From NCBI GenBank assembly GCA_016709225.1, contig JADJEE010000012.1, positions 2,957,501-3,021,500 of the forward strand: a stretch of DNA of 64,000 nucleotides, read 5' to 3'. Below the pieces are notes generated by a model. The model was not told the origin of the DNA. It made no database searches and saw only the letters and a list, made by a program, of their open reading frames with translations. Of this stretch, positions 25,449 to 34,285 are shown piece after piece; position 1 is the first letter of the stretch; every line of letters starts with the position of its first letter. The position numbers were made by a program, and so were the translations under genes. The stretch is from Deltaproteobacteria bacterium (GTDB taxonomy: Bacteria > Myxococcota_A > Polyangia > Nannocystales > Nannocystaceae).

Positions 25449-26575
25449 GCCGCCCCGACGACGACACGCTGTGGGCCGAGATGGATCCGGAGCTCGATGG
25501 CGGTCCCGACCCCGAGTTCGCGGACCTGCTGGGCGGCGTGACCACGACGGTGGATCGCGAGCTCGCCGGCGCCAACGTGCCATGGGACTTCGCCGCCGTG
25601 CTGGCGCGCGCCCATGCGCTCGATCCGGAGCAGTTCCCCCGCGAGCTCGTGCGCGAGGCCGAGCTGGCCGAGCCGGTGGTCTCGCTCGATCAGCAGCGAC
25701 GTGCCCGTCGGGTGACGCGCGACGACGAGGCCTTCGCAGCGATCGTGGCGGACGTGCGTGCCGACGCGGAGCTCGACGCTGCGCTGCGCATGCACGGCGT
25801 GCCCGCCGGCCCGCGGGCCCCCGCCGCGGCGACACCTGAGCCCCCGCCGTCGCGCTGGCGGCGTGGGCTGGTCGGCGTGGTCGCACTCGCAGCCGCGGTG
25901 CTCGTCGGTGTCGGTGTGCTCGAAGGGGTCCAGTACGTGCAGACCCGAATGCGCACCGACGGCGATGCGGCGCTGCACCAAGGCGATCGCAGCTCGGTGC
26001 CGCAGGAGCAGGCCGTCATCGACGACACGCCCGAGGCGACCACGCGCGCACCTCGACGCGAGCGCCCGGCCGCGCCGGAGCTCGAGGACGCGAAGGTGCC
26101 CGCGCCCGAGCTCGCCGCGGCCCCGGTCGAGCCGAGTCGCACGCGGCCGGAGCCGAACCCCTCACGACGGCCCAAGGTCGCGCTGCGCCCCGAGAGCGCC
26201 GAGCCCAGCCTCGCCGAGCGGCTCGCAGCGCTCGACGGCGAGGCCCATGCGGCCTGGCGTGCGGGCGACCTCGGCACCGCCGAGCAGAAGTTCGAGGCGC
26301 TCATCGCCTTGGCCGGTAGCTCGCGCCTGGCCGATCTCGCGTATGGCGATCTGTTCACGCTCGCGCGGCGTCGCGGCGATTCCAAGCGCGAGGAGTCGTT
26401 GTGGAGGGCCTACCTCGAGCGCTTCGCCCACGGACGCTTCGCCGACGATGCCCGCGCGGGTCTGTGCCGCCGCGCGAGCTCGGACGCGCAGAGCTGCTGG
26501 CGCGCGTACCTCGACGACTTCCCCAAGGGCTCGTATCGCGAGAAGGCGGCGCGCGAGCTGGGAGAGTCGCCATGA
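25445..26575 (+). CDS. membrane protein with TPR-like C-terminus, putative anti-sigma factor
   Basis: This is a 376-residue protein translationally coupled to the ECF sigma gene (ATGA). Residues 1-135 are acidic and cytoplasmic-type. One membrane helix follows at about 140-160 (GLVGVVALAAAVLVGVGVL). A Pro/Glu/Arg-rich spacer leads to a helical C-terminal region from about residue 255 with TPR-like repeats (AHAAWRAGDLGTAEQKFEAL, WRAYLERFAHGRFADDARAG, WRAYLDDFPKGSYREKAARE). No zinc-finger motif is present, but position and topology (sigma-binding head, one helix, periplasmic tail) fit an anti-sigma factor with a TPR sensor. This role is inferred from context. The stop overlaps the next start. 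Confidence 0.65.
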   Translation: MSRPDDDTLWAEMDPELDGGPDPEFADLLGGVTTTVDRELAGANVPWDFAAVLARAHALDPEQFPRELVREAELAEPVVSLDQQRRARRVTRDDEAFAAIVADVRADAELDAALRMHGVPAGPRAPAAATPEPPPSRWRRGLVGVVALAAAVLVGVGVLEGVQYVQTRMRTDGDAALHQGDRSSVPQEQAVIDDTPEATTRAPRRERPAAPELEDAKVPAPELAAAPVEPSRTRPEPNPSRRPKVALRPESAEPSLAERLAALDGEAHAAWRAGDLGTAEQKFEALIALAGSSRLADLAYGDLFTLARRRGDSKREESLWRAYLERFAHGRFADDARAGLCRRASSDAQSCWRAYLDDFPKGSYREKAARELGESP

Positions 26576-27267
26576 TCGCGGCCGCGTGGCGAGCCCTCGC
26601 CGGCGCCTGCGTGCTGGCGACCGCGTGCACCGCCGACTTCCTCGTGGGTGACGGCGGCTCGAGCACCGGTGCGGTCGGCAGCGAGACCAGCGCGGGCACG
26701 CCGTCCGCCAGCGGCGGCGAGGGGTCGCAGAGCGGATCGACCACCGGCGGCAGCGCGTCAGCAACCGACACCGACGCGAGCGCGACGACCCTCGCGGGCT
26801 CGAGCAGCGGCGAGACCACCGGCGGCGTGGGCTCGACCTCGCAGGGCAGCGACGGCAGCAGCAGCAGCGGCGGCGTACCGGTCGACGGCCTGGACGCTTG
26901 CCTGGCCGCCGACAACCCCGACACCTGCGAGGCCGATCCGGCGTGCGACTTCGACGACGGCCTCGGTTGCTTCCCCGACATCTGCCACGGGGACCTCGCG
27001 GCGTGGTGCGGTGCGTTCGATGGTGATGCATGCCCCGCGGTGCCGGTCTGCCAGTGGCTGCCGGGCGAGGCTGCGTGCGTGACGTGGACGTGCATGGAGG
27101 TCGGCTACGAGGACTGCCTGTCGACGCCGGCATGCGCGTGGCTGGGTGAGATGGCGACCGGGCACTGCGAGGCGCAAGACTGCCCCACGTGCTATGGCCT
27201 CGAGATGCCCGGCTGCGCGGAGAACGTCGCGTGTAGCTGGGTCGAAGGCGTGTGCGTGCCCGATTGA
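26572..27267 (+). CDS. Cys-rich lipoprotein
   Basis: This is a 231-residue lipoprotein coupled by ATGA overlap to the preceding gene. The signal peptide ends in VLATAC (Cys19). A Ser/Gly/Thr/Ala-rich spacer of about 85 residues follows, and then a domain with about sixteen Cys in pairs (CEADPACDFDDGLGCFPDIC, CPAVPVCQW, CGWxx-type repeats such as CLSTPACAWLGE and CAENVACSWVEGVC). The repeated C-x4-C-x-W/F pattern suggests several copies of a small disulphide domain. It is probably exposed on the outer membrane and may be the sensor or output of the upstream sigma system. Confidence 0.7.
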   Translation: MIAAAWRALAGACVLATACTADFLVGDGGSSTGAVGSETSAGTPSASGGEGSQSGSTTGGSASATDTDASATTLAGSSSGETTGGVGSTSQGSDGSSSSGGVPVDGLDACLAADNPDTCEADPACDFDDGLGCFPDICHGDLAAWCGAFDGDACPAVPVCQWLPGEAACVTWTCMEVGYEDCLSTPACAWLGEMATGHCEAQDCPTCYGLEMPGCAENVACSWVEGVCVPD

Positions 27268-27273
27268 GCTGGC

Positions 27274-28377
27274 GTGGCGATCGGGGCTGCGATTAGATCA
27301 GCTCCGCCGTTGATCCTGTCCCTCCTCATCGTCGCGATCGGCCTGCGTGGGCCCGAAGCCCCCGACGAACGACGCGCCGACCCGCCGGTGAGCACCGCCG
27401 CGTCCAGGGGTCGCGTCAACGCAGTGGTGATCGACGCGGCGATGCCCGAGCTGGCTGCGATCGAGGCCGGCTTGCGCCTGCGCCTGGCCGACCGCGGCGT
27501 GACGCGATCGGATCGCGTGCGGCCGCTGCGGTCGGGCGAGCTGTTCGCCTATCTGCAGCAGATCGAAGCCACTGCGGAGCGAGCACGGATCCGCGTGACG
27601 TTGACCGACGGTCGCGGCTACCTGCGCGAGATCCTCGGGCCCGAGCACGAACGAACCCGGGAGATCGCGACCAACGTCGCGAACCTGCTGGCCGCGATCG
27701 AAGAGGACACCGTCGCGCCCGACGAACACGACGTGCCGCTGCCCGAGTCCCTGCAGCCGGTCGCACCACCGCCGCCCCGCGAGCCCGCACGCCCGAGCGC
27801 CGCGCCAGCGATCCCGCCGCGCTTCGAGTGGGGCCTCGCGCTGGCCGGCGACGCGGTGATCGGCGCCGGCCCGCCGGCGCCCGCGGGGCTCGCGGCCGTC
27901 GGCGGACAGCTGACGTGGGCGTTGCGACTGCGTCGCGGTGCCAGCTTCGCAGTCGCGGTCCATCCTGGTGGTCTGCGACGACGCGGGTGGAGCACGACGC
28001 GCGTCGCGATCGCGGTGGGGGCCGGCTACGTGCTCCGCCGCGGTGCGTTCGAGCTGGCCAGCCTGGCACTGCTGCGCGTCGAGCCGTGGTGGCTGGTCCG
28101 CGATGGTGCGGCGGTTCCGTTGGGTGAGCAGCGCAGCAAGGCACCGCTGCTCGGTGGCGCGGTGCGGCTGTCGCCGCGCTGGCGCCATCGGTTCGAGCGG
28201 GGGCGCTCGCTCGTCATCGGCCCGGCGATCGAGCTGGCGGGCAGCGGCATGCCCACGCGCGACGGCGGCGTCGTGCGGGTCCGCGAGCGCGCGGGCGCGA
28301 GCGTTCGCGACGTCTCGCGCGTGGGCGGGCTCGAGCTCACACTCGGGCTCGAGCTCGGCGTGTGGCTGCCGGGCTGA
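27274..28377 (+). CDS. exported protein, putative outer-membrane beta-barrel C-terminus
   Basis: This is a 367-residue protein starting at GTG 27274, 7 bases after the lipoprotein gene, so probably the last gene of the sigma operon. An N-terminal hydrophobic segment (PPLILSLLIVAIGL) serves as a signal peptide. Residues about 45-150 form a small mixed domain (AVVIDAAMPELAAIEAGLRL, RIRVTLTDGRGYLREILG), then a Pro-rich spacer. The final ~190 residues have alternating hydrophobic strands ending in GLELTLGLELGVWLPG, as in outer-membrane beta-barrels. No family was recognised. A role in envelope sensing or assembly would fit the operon. Confidence 0.6.
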   Translation: MAIGAAIRSAPPLILSLLIVAIGLRGPEAPDERRADPPVSTAASRGRVNAVVIDAAMPELAAIEAGLRLRLADRGVTRSDRVRPLRSGELFAYLQQIEATAERARIRVTLTDGRGYLREILGPEHERTREIATNVANLLAAIEEDTVAPDEHDVPLPESLQPVAPPPPREPARPSAAPAIPPRFEWGLALAGDAVIGAGPPAPAGLAAVGGQLTWALRLRRGASFAVAVHPGGLRRRGWSTTRVAIAVGAGYVLRRGAFELASLALLRVEPWWLVRDGAAVPLGEQRSKAPLLGGAVRLSPRWRHRFERGRSLVIGPAIELAGSGMPTRDGGVVRVRERAGASVRDVSRVGGLELTLGLELGVWLPG

Positions 28378-28413
28378 TGCAGCGGCGTCGGCACACCGCC
28401 ACCGCCGTCGGGA

Positions 28414-29055
28414 TCACTCGCAGCAGCTGTTGCCGCAGTACCCGCTGCAGCCACACCCGCTGGGACCACCATCACCGCCGCCGCCCTCGTCGCCGGGATA
28501 GCAGTTGTAGAACTCGCGGACGACCTCCGACTCCTGCGTGTAGAGCCCGTACCAGCCCGGCTCACAGTCGGGGAACGCCGGCTTGCAGCAGATCTCGTTG
28601 TAGCGGTAGCAGATCGAGCTGCCCGAAGTGACCGGCGGCACCTTCTCGAGTGTCACGCACTTGCGTTCGGACTCCGAGAAGGTCGCCGGACCAGGATCTG
28701 GCGCCTGCGTGTGTGCGGTCCACAGCGTGAACAGGCGGAACGCCCAGTCGGTGGGCGTGACGTCTTCGGGGCCGTTCAGCGCCATCCGTGGACCGACGCG
28801 CCGCGGCAGGCCGCCGTCGATCACGAAGTAGCCGCCCTCGCGGCCCCGCACGTCCAACTCCGCCAGCGGCGCGTCCTGTCCCGGACGCATGAGCTCGGCG
28901 TGAATCGCCTCCGAGTCGGCCTCGGCTTCGACGAAGACCTCGTCGAACGCGACGCGAACCCGCGACTCGCTTTCGCCGTCCTCGGAGCAGGCAGGCAGGG
29001 CGACCGAGAGCGACGCGAAGAACAGGAGCGCTGAAGTGGAATTCGATGCGTGCAT
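28414..29055 (-). CDS. lipoprotein with Cys-rich C-terminus
   Basis: This is a 213-residue lipoprotein with a signal peptide ending in VALPAC (Cys23). The middle is a predicted beta-rich domain without known motifs (RVRVAFDEVFVEAEADSEAI...). The last ~75 residues contain Cys pairs (CYRYNEICCKPAFPDC) and a Gly-rich stretch, closing with CGCSGYCGNSCCE. Such a terminal Cys cluster could bind metal or be cross-linked. The gene converges with the sigma operon and is divergent from the next lipoprotein gene. Confidence 0.65.
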   Translation of the reverse strand: MHASNSTSALLFFASLSVALPACSEDGESESRVRVAFDEVFVEAEADSEAIHAELMRPGQDAPLAELDVRGREGGYFVIDGGLPRRVGPRMALNGPEDVTPTDWAFRLFTLWTAHTQAPDPGPATFSESERKCVTLEKVPPVTSGSSICYRYNEICCKPAFPDCEPGWYGLYTQESEVVREFYNCYPGDEGGGGDGGPSGCGCSGYCGNSCCE

Positions 29056-29184
29056 GGTTTCGCGAGGATGCGACTGCGATCGTCGTCGCGCAGCTCGAAA
29101 AGACGGTGGCGCTGCAAAATCGGCATTTCTACCGATGCTCGTCGTGGCTCGATGAGCGCACGCCGATCGCGGTACGCTGATCCC

Positions 29185-29571
29185 GTGTCGAGTCATTCGT
29201 ATGCAGCACTGCTGCTCGTACTGGTCGCGTGCACCGGGCAAGCGGCTGAGGGCGACGCCGCCAGCGACGCCGATGCCAGCACGTCGGCGTCCGTGCCGGT
29301 CTCCTATGCCGCGTGCGACGATCCGATCGAGGGCTGCGACGGCGCCGACTGCCGCCGCCGCGACGATGCGGCCGGCGGCTGGTCGGTCTGCGTGCCGCCT
29401 TGCCGCGAAGACGCGGACTGTCCTGCCGGCGGCGGCGGCAACGTGCCGGTCGTGTGCGACGGCGAGGGACGCTGCGTGTTGCAGTGCGTGCCGCAGATCA
29501 TGTCGTGCCCTTCGGGCTCTCGCTGCATCGACGGCGAGGTGCCGCAGTGCATGTGGCCCGCGTCGGGATGA
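29185..29571 (+). CDS. small Cys-rich lipoprotein
   Basis: This is a 128-residue lipoprotein starting at GTG 29185 (MSSHSYAALLLVLVAC, lipobox Cys16). After an Asp/Ala/Ser spacer it has about eleven Cys in a compact C-terminal domain (CDDPIEGCDGADC, CVPPCREDADCP, CVLQCVPQIMSCPSGSRC). This resembles the short disulphide-rich domains in other lipoproteins of this window (11055, 26572). A MITE-like element begins 13 bases after its stop. Function is unknown. Confidence 0.65.
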   Translation: MSSHSYAALLLVLVACTGQAAEGDAASDADASTSASVPVSYAACDDPIEGCDGADCRRRDDAAGGWSVCVPPCREDADCPAGGGGNVPVVCDGEGRCVLQCVPQIMSCPSGSRCIDGEVPQCMWPASG

Positions 29572-29583
29572 ACGCGGCCGGGG

Positions 29584-29751
29584 CTAGTACCTCGACACAG
29601 GGATTGTGACGGGCCATAACACCGCCCTGACCGCGCCTCGCTGCGTTGCCGCACCTTGAAATACGCCCGGTATTCCGGCGGCACGGCGCCTTGCGGAGTC
29701 GCGGCCATGACGGCGTTCTGACCCATCACAATCCCTGTGTCGAGGTACTAG
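29584..29751. mobile_element. 168-bp MITE-like element, copy 1
   Basis: CTAG lies at both ends (29584-29587 and 29748-29751). Inside are perfect 22-bp terminal inverted repeats (29588-29609 and 29726-29747, TACCTCGACACAGGGATTG... and its complement), which continue imperfectly to about 40 bp. The element is too short to encode a transposase. The flanking CTAG (or TA) could be a target duplication as made by IS630- or IS5/IS427-type transposases. Its right end lies in the TAG stop codon of the M28 peptidase gene. A copy of the same length and orientation is at 31848-32015. Confidence 0.8.
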
Positions 29752-31736
29752 TGCGGTGCCGCGGCTGCGGGCGCGCCCAGCTGCACCAAGGTGTTGGGGT
29801 TGTCGCCCGGCAGCGCACCGACCAGACCCTCGGCGTCGTTCGCCGGCGGCGTGAACGGGATCGCGGTGCCGTCGGCCAGGCGCACCACGAGGTCGCACGC
29901 GAGCTGAGCGATCGTCACCATGCCGTCCTTGGCGATGCCGCCGATCTCGTCGCCCGGCGCGTGGTAGTCGGCATGCACGCCGGTGAAGAAGAACAACACC
30001 GGGATCTGCTGGCCGTAGAAGCTCGCGTGGTCGCTGCGGCTGGTGATCGCGCGGTCGAGCACCAGCTTCATGCCGCGATCGCCGAGCTCGCCGAGCAACG
30101 GTAGCCACGCGGAGCTCGACGACAGGCCGCCGATCGCGAGGCCCTTGTCGCCGAGGCGCCCGATCATGTCCAGGTTGATCATCGCGACGATCTTGCCGTC
30201 GGCGAAGGGCGGGACCTGTGGCGGGTGCTCCGACAGCGCGTCGCTGCCGAACAGCCCGATCTCCTCGCCCGAGAAGTTCGCGAACACCAGCGTGCGTCGG
30301 GGGTGGATGCCGGCGTCCTGGATCGCCTGCGCCATCTCGACGATCGCCGCGGTACCGCTGCCGTTGTCGTCGGCGCCGTTGCAGATGTCGTCGTGGGTGC
30401 CGTCGGGCTTGGTGATGCCACGGCAGTGACCGCTGCCGACCTGGCCGATGTGATCGAAGTGTGCGCCGACCAGCACGATCTCGTGCGCCAGGTCGCCGCC
30501 CTCGATCTGCGCCAGCACGTTGGGCGCCTCCTGGGTGACCGACGCCAGCGCGACGTCGAGGTGCGCGGTGACCCCCGCGAGCGCGCGGGAGCGCGGCGCG
30601 TGCTTCTCGTCGATCTGCTGCTGTACCGCGGCGAGGTGGAGGCCCGCAGGCCCGAACACGCGCTCGACCTCGTGCCACCGCATCTGCACCACCGGGATCG
30701 CGAGCACGTCGCGGACGCGCTCCCCGGCCAGCTCCGGCAGACGGTCGGCCTCACGCGCGGCCGCGTCGACGAAGGTGCGCGGGCCCTTGACCACGATGAC
30801 CCCGACCGCGCCGGCGTCGACCAGGCGCTGCAGCTTGCGCGAGGTCCGGATGTCGCGGGGGTCGAACACCGGACCCGCGAGCTCCTCGCTGCTGCGCACG
30901 CGCTGTAGCAGATCGAACAGTGTCGCACCGTCGAGCGCCGCGGCAGGGTCGTCCGGTGGCGTGGTGAGGATCTCGCGCGAGGCGTCGCGGTGCAGGAACG
31001 GCGACATCACGCGCAGCAGTGCCTTGCGCACTGCGGCCTGCTCCCGCTTCATGCCGGCGGTGTCGTTGGCCTGTCGCAGCGGCTGCATGCGGGCTTCGAA
31101 GGCCTCGACGTGGGCGCGCAGTGCCGGCAGCAGCTCGTCGAGCTCGGGGCGGCCTGGGGCCTCGGTCAGCATCAGCGCGACCTTGCCGCGCACGTCGATG
31201 CCGGCGAGGTCGTCGTAGTCGGCGGGCTCGTCACCCTCGGCCCGCGAGCGCATGGCGTAGCCCACGAACACCACCTCGGCGTCGGCGGTGCCGCCGGTGC
31301 CGGTGTTGCGCGCGACCACGGCGTCCTTCGCGATCGACACCGCCTTACCACGGCGCCGCACCACCAGCTCGAGCGGCCGCGTGAGCGCGGCGCCGGTGAC
31401 GACGGTGTACGGCGTGCGGAAGTCGTTGCCGACGGGCTTCAGACCCGCGGCCTGGTAGCGGCCACGAAGCAGCTCGACGGCGCGCTCGATCGCGGGCGCG
31501 AGCGTGTAGCGACCTTGCATGTCGTCGGCGGAGAGCTCGGTGAGCAGCGCGTGCATGCGGGCGCCGTCGATGGTCGCGGTGCCCGGTGTCGTCACGACGG
31601 CATCGTCGGGGGCGGGCGGCACGGTGGTGCCGCGCGACGGCTGGCAGGCGAACAAGGCCGCGAGCACGGTCGTGGTCTGCACGCACGAGCGTCGGTACGA
31701 CACGCGCGAGAGGGACGCAGGGTAGCCGCTCGTCAT
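29748..31736 (-). CDS. M28 family zinc peptidase, lipoprotein
   Basis: This is a 662-residue exported metallopeptidase. ATG 31736 gives a signal peptide with VLAALFAC. Residues about 35-400 contain an N-terminal segment (MHALLTELSADDMQGRYTLA) and a split PA-like insert (VDAGAVGVIVVKGPRTFVDA). The M28 core follows with all zinc ligands of a cocatalytic site: His and Asp in GAHFDHIG and GADDNGSGTA, the Glu pair in FSGEEIGLFGS, Asp in INLDMIGR and His in DYHAPGDEIG. Such enzymes act as aminopeptidases on periplasmic or extracellular peptides. The TAG stop lies in the CTAG at the edge of the MITE-like element. Since the element begins with G after TA, insertion into the original TAG would have kept a stop. 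Confidence 0.85.
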   Translation of the reverse strand: MTSGYPASLSRVSYRRSCVQTTTVLAALFACQPSRGTTVPPAPDDAVVTTPGTATIDGARMHALLTELSADDMQGRYTLAPAIERAVELLRGRYQAAGLKPVGNDFRTPYTVVTGAALTRPLELVVRRRGKAVSIAKDAVVARNTGTGGTADAEVVFVGYAMRSRAEGDEPADYDDLAGIDVRGKVALMLTEAPGRPELDELLPALRAHVEAFEARMQPLRQANDTAGMKREQAAVRKALLRVMSPFLHRDASREILTTPPDDPAAALDGATLFDLLQRVRSSEELAGPVFDPRDIRTSRKLQRLVDAGAVGVIVVKGPRTFVDAAAREADRLPELAGERVRDVLAIPVVQMRWHEVERVFGPAGLHLAAVQQQIDEKHAPRSRALAGVTAHLDVALASVTQEAPNVLAQIEGGDLAHEIVLVGAHFDHIGQVGSGHCRGITKPDGTHDDICNGADDNGSGTAAIVEMAQAIQDAGIHPRRTLVFANFSGEEIGLFGSDALSEHPPQVPPFADGKIVAMINLDMIGRLGDKGLAIGGLSSSSAWLPLLGELGDRGMKLVLDRAITSRSDHASFYGQQIPVLFFFTGVHADYHAPGDEIGGIAKDGMVTIAQLACDLVVRLADGTAIPFTPPANDAEGLVGALPGDNPNTLVQLGAPAAAAPH

Positions 31737-31847
31737 CGCGGCATCGGTAGCATGGAATCGAGCGAGCGACAGCACCGCGCGTCGCCGCGTTGCCGGGAGC
31801 GAGGCGCGTCGCGGCGTGACCCCGCTGCTCGCGTGACCCCTGTGCCG

Positions 31848-32015
31848 CTAGTACCTCGACACAGCGATTGTGACGGGCCAGAACACCGCCCTGACCGCGC
31901 CTCGCTGCGTTGCCGCACCTTGAAATACGCCCGGTATTCCGGCGGCACGGCGCCTTGCGGAGTCGCGGCCATGACGGCGTTCTGACCCATCACAATCGCT
32001 GTGTCGAGGTACTAG
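31848..32015. mobile_element. 168-bp MITE-like element, copy 2
   Basis: Same length and orientation as 29584-29751, with CTAG at both ends and 22-bp terminal inverted repeats. I count three differences between copies. Two are a matched G/C swap inside the inverted repeats (CACAGCGATTG...CAATCGCTGTG here against CACAGGGATTG...CAATCCCTGTG), so pairing is kept. Its right end lies in the TAG stop of the 32012-34285 gene. Confidence 0.8.
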
Positions 32016-34285
32016 CGTCGCTTGGCGGCCGCGTCGCGGGTGGGCTTGGCGGCCGCCGGCGGCCGCGGCAGCACGCGGGGCGTGGGCGCAGCGGCGAGCT
32101 GCAGCTCGAGCCCGCGCGATGTCGAGTAGCCGACCCCGAGGTTCAGCTCGGCCGACGCACCGACGCCGAGCTCGGTGGGTAGCACGCGCGCGCGCAGGGG
32201 GTTGCTGCGCTCGGCCTGCTTGCGACGCTGCACCCACTGCTTGCGCTTCGCGGCGTTGGTCTCGGTGCGCTCGAGCCAGGAAGAGGCCGCGATGGCGACC
32301 TGGGACTCGCCATTGCTCGACAGCAGCTCGAGCGCGTTGCGATCGCCCGCTGCGACGGCGCGGATCAAGAGCACGAACGCGTCGTCCGGCGCCAGCTGCT
32401 GCGCCATCGCGAGCACCTCGTTGGCGGTCGCGGGCTCGCCGGCGTCGAGCAGCAGCGTCGCGACGTTGCAGAGATCGGTGACGTGCTCCGCCTGCGGTTG
32501 TTCGGGCAGCGCCTGCTGCTGACGTTCGATCGCGTTCGCGAGCGCTTCGAGCGTGCCGAGCAAGCGCGCGTTCACGGCCTCGGCCCGCGCGAGCGCCAGC
32601 GCCCGGGTGGCGCCGGGGGTCTCGGCCGGCCAGGCCTTGATCTCGGCGACCAGTGGCGCCACCGCGTCGCGCCGGTCGAGCGCGACGGCGATCACCAGGC
32701 GCGTCATCACCGATCGCAGGCGTAGCTTGTCGTCGGCCCCGGCCGGCAGCGGGGCCGCGAGCGCGGCCTCGACCGCCGCGGTGTCGGTCGAGAACTGCAC
32801 CGCTGCCAGCATGAGATCGTAGGCGTGCACGCTCTGCGGCACCCGCTTGCGCAGCTCGACCACGCGCGGCAAGAGGCCCCGTGCGATCGCGATCATGCCG
32901 GCCTGGTCGCCGCGCTGCAGCAGCGGCAGCAGTTCGTCGCCGAGCGCGAGCGCGAACTCCAGCACCACGCCCTTCTCGACCCCGAGCGCGGCGAGTTCGG
33001 CGACATCGCGACGCAGCGGCACCAGCGTCGGTAGGGCCGCTGCCACCATGGCGTCGATGCTGGCGCCGCGGGAGGCCGGCAACACGGCGTAGAAGATGTG
33101 CACGCAGCGGACGCCCGCGAACAGCTCCAGCGACGCGGCATCGCGGTGCTGAAGCTCGGCCGGCGCCGCCGCCAAGGTCTGGTAGGCGCGCTGGAAGTCG
33201 TAGTCGACCCGCAGCTGGGCGTCGATCTGCCCCGCGAGCAGGCGTGCGTCGTCGGGGTGATCGCGTCGCAGCGCTGCGAACATCTCTGCGCCTTCGCGCA
33301 CGCGCCCGAGCGAGACCGCCAGCTTCGCGCGGGTCATGCGATCGTCGAAGCCCCGCTGGGTCGCGAGCTCGAGCGCGCGCACGGCCAGCGCGCGCTCGGC
33401 CTCGATCTCCTTGGTGCGCGTGACGGCCTTCGCATCCGGTGAGGGCGTCATCCGCTGCGCGATCGCCAGCTCGGCGTCGCCACACGGTAGATCGAGCGCA
33501 ACGAAGCACGCCGAGGCCAGCTCGCGGTGCGAGGTCGCGGGCGCATCGTCGCCGCGCAGCTCGAGGGCGGCACGACGCAGGCGCACGGGGTTGCCCTGCT
33601 CGGGGGGCTCGAGCGCCGCGAGGCCCTCGAGCAGCTCGGCGACCTCGGCGTCGGTGGCTGCGTTGCCGGCCACGTGCTGTCGCATCACCCGCGCGAGCAT
33701 GTGACGGTGCAGCGCCGGCACGCGACCGAGCGCCGCCGGCAGCCACGCGTACAGCTCCGCGGCCCGCTGCTCCTCCTGGGTCTGTCGCGCGAACGAGGTC
33801 GCCGCGGCGGTGATGAGCGAGCCGAACAAGCCCCGCGGATCGAGCAGCTGCGGCACGTCGAGCGTCGCGTAGAGCTGCGTGAGCGACAGCAGCAGCTCGG
33901 GATCGGCGAGCGCCGCATCACCGGCGCGCTCGACGGCGATCGCGAGGCGGCCGAGGCGGGCCGCGACCGCCAGGCGGGTAGTGATCGCCGCGTCGTTCGC
34001 GAGCGATCGCCAGGCGCCGATCGCCGAACGCATCTCGCCGACGTCCGGTGGCAGCGAGCCGATCGCGAATGCCTCGGTGACCCACGCGGGCATCCCGTCC
34101 TGCAGTGACGGTGCGGTGGCGTTGCGACCCTCGACGATGTCGGCGAGTGATTCGAGGTCGGGTTGGGTGCGACGCGGGGACTCGGTGGTCCCCGTTCGGG
34201 GTGGCTTGGTGTTCGCGTCCGGCCGGCAGGCCGCTGCGAGGGTGAGCGCAGCGAGCACGGAGGTTCGTTGCATGGACGCGGTCAT
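32012..34285 (-). CDS. large alpha-helical (TPR-like) lipoprotein
   Basis: This is a lipoprotein of about 757 residues. The signal peptide from ATG 34285 (or the in-frame ATG at 34273) ends in LTLAAAC. The mature protein is almost wholly helical with repeating A/L-rich 30-40-residue units resembling TPR or HEAT solenoids (TRLAVAARLGRLAIAVERAG, RDAVAPLVAEIKAWPAE, VTDLCNVATLLLDAGEPATA). The C-terminal ~80 residues are different: a short beta-like stretch (GVGASAELNLGVGYSTSRGL) and a basic tail. It may form a periplasmic or surface scaffold. The stop codon falls in the CTAG border of MITE copy 2. Confidence 0.65.
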   Translation of the reverse strand: MTASMQRTSVLAALTLAAACRPDANTKPPRTGTTESPRRTQPDLESLADIVEGRNATAPSLQDGMPAWVTEAFAIGSLPPDVGEMRSAIGAWRSLANDAAITTRLAVAARLGRLAIAVERAGDAALADPELLLSLTQLYATLDVPQLLDPRGLFGSLITAAATSFARQTQEEQRAAELYAWLPAALGRVPALHRHMLARVMRQHVAGNAATDAEVAELLEGLAALEPPEQGNPVRLRRAALELRGDDAPATSHRELASACFVALDLPCGDAELAIAQRMTPSPDAKAVTRTKEIEAERALAVRALELATQRGFDDRMTRAKLAVSLGRVREGAEMFAALRRDHPDDARLLAGQIDAQLRVDYDFQRAYQTLAAAPAELQHRDAASLELFAGVRCVHIFYAVLPASRGASIDAMVAAALPTLVPLRRDVAELAALGVEKGVVLEFALALGDELLPLLQRGDQAGMIAIARGLLPRVVELRKRVPQSVHAYDLMLAAVQFSTDTAAVEAALAAPLPAGADDKLRLRSVMTRLVIAVALDRRDAVAPLVAEIKAWPAETPGATRALALARAEAVNARLLGTLEALANAIERQQQALPEQPQAEHVTDLCNVATLLLDAGEPATANEVLAMAQQLAPDDAFVLLIRAVAAGDRNALELLSSNGESQVAIAASSWLERTETNAAKRKQWVQRRKQAERSNPLRARVLPTELGVGASAELNLGVGYSTSRGLELQLAAAPTPRVLPRPPAAAKPTRDAAAKRR

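Noticed and set aside
29588..29747. Open frame inside both MITE-like copies (MGQNAVMAATPQGAVPPEYR...)
   Set aside because: It is short, runs out through the terminal repeat, and is explained by the sequence identity of the two copies rather than by coding constraint.
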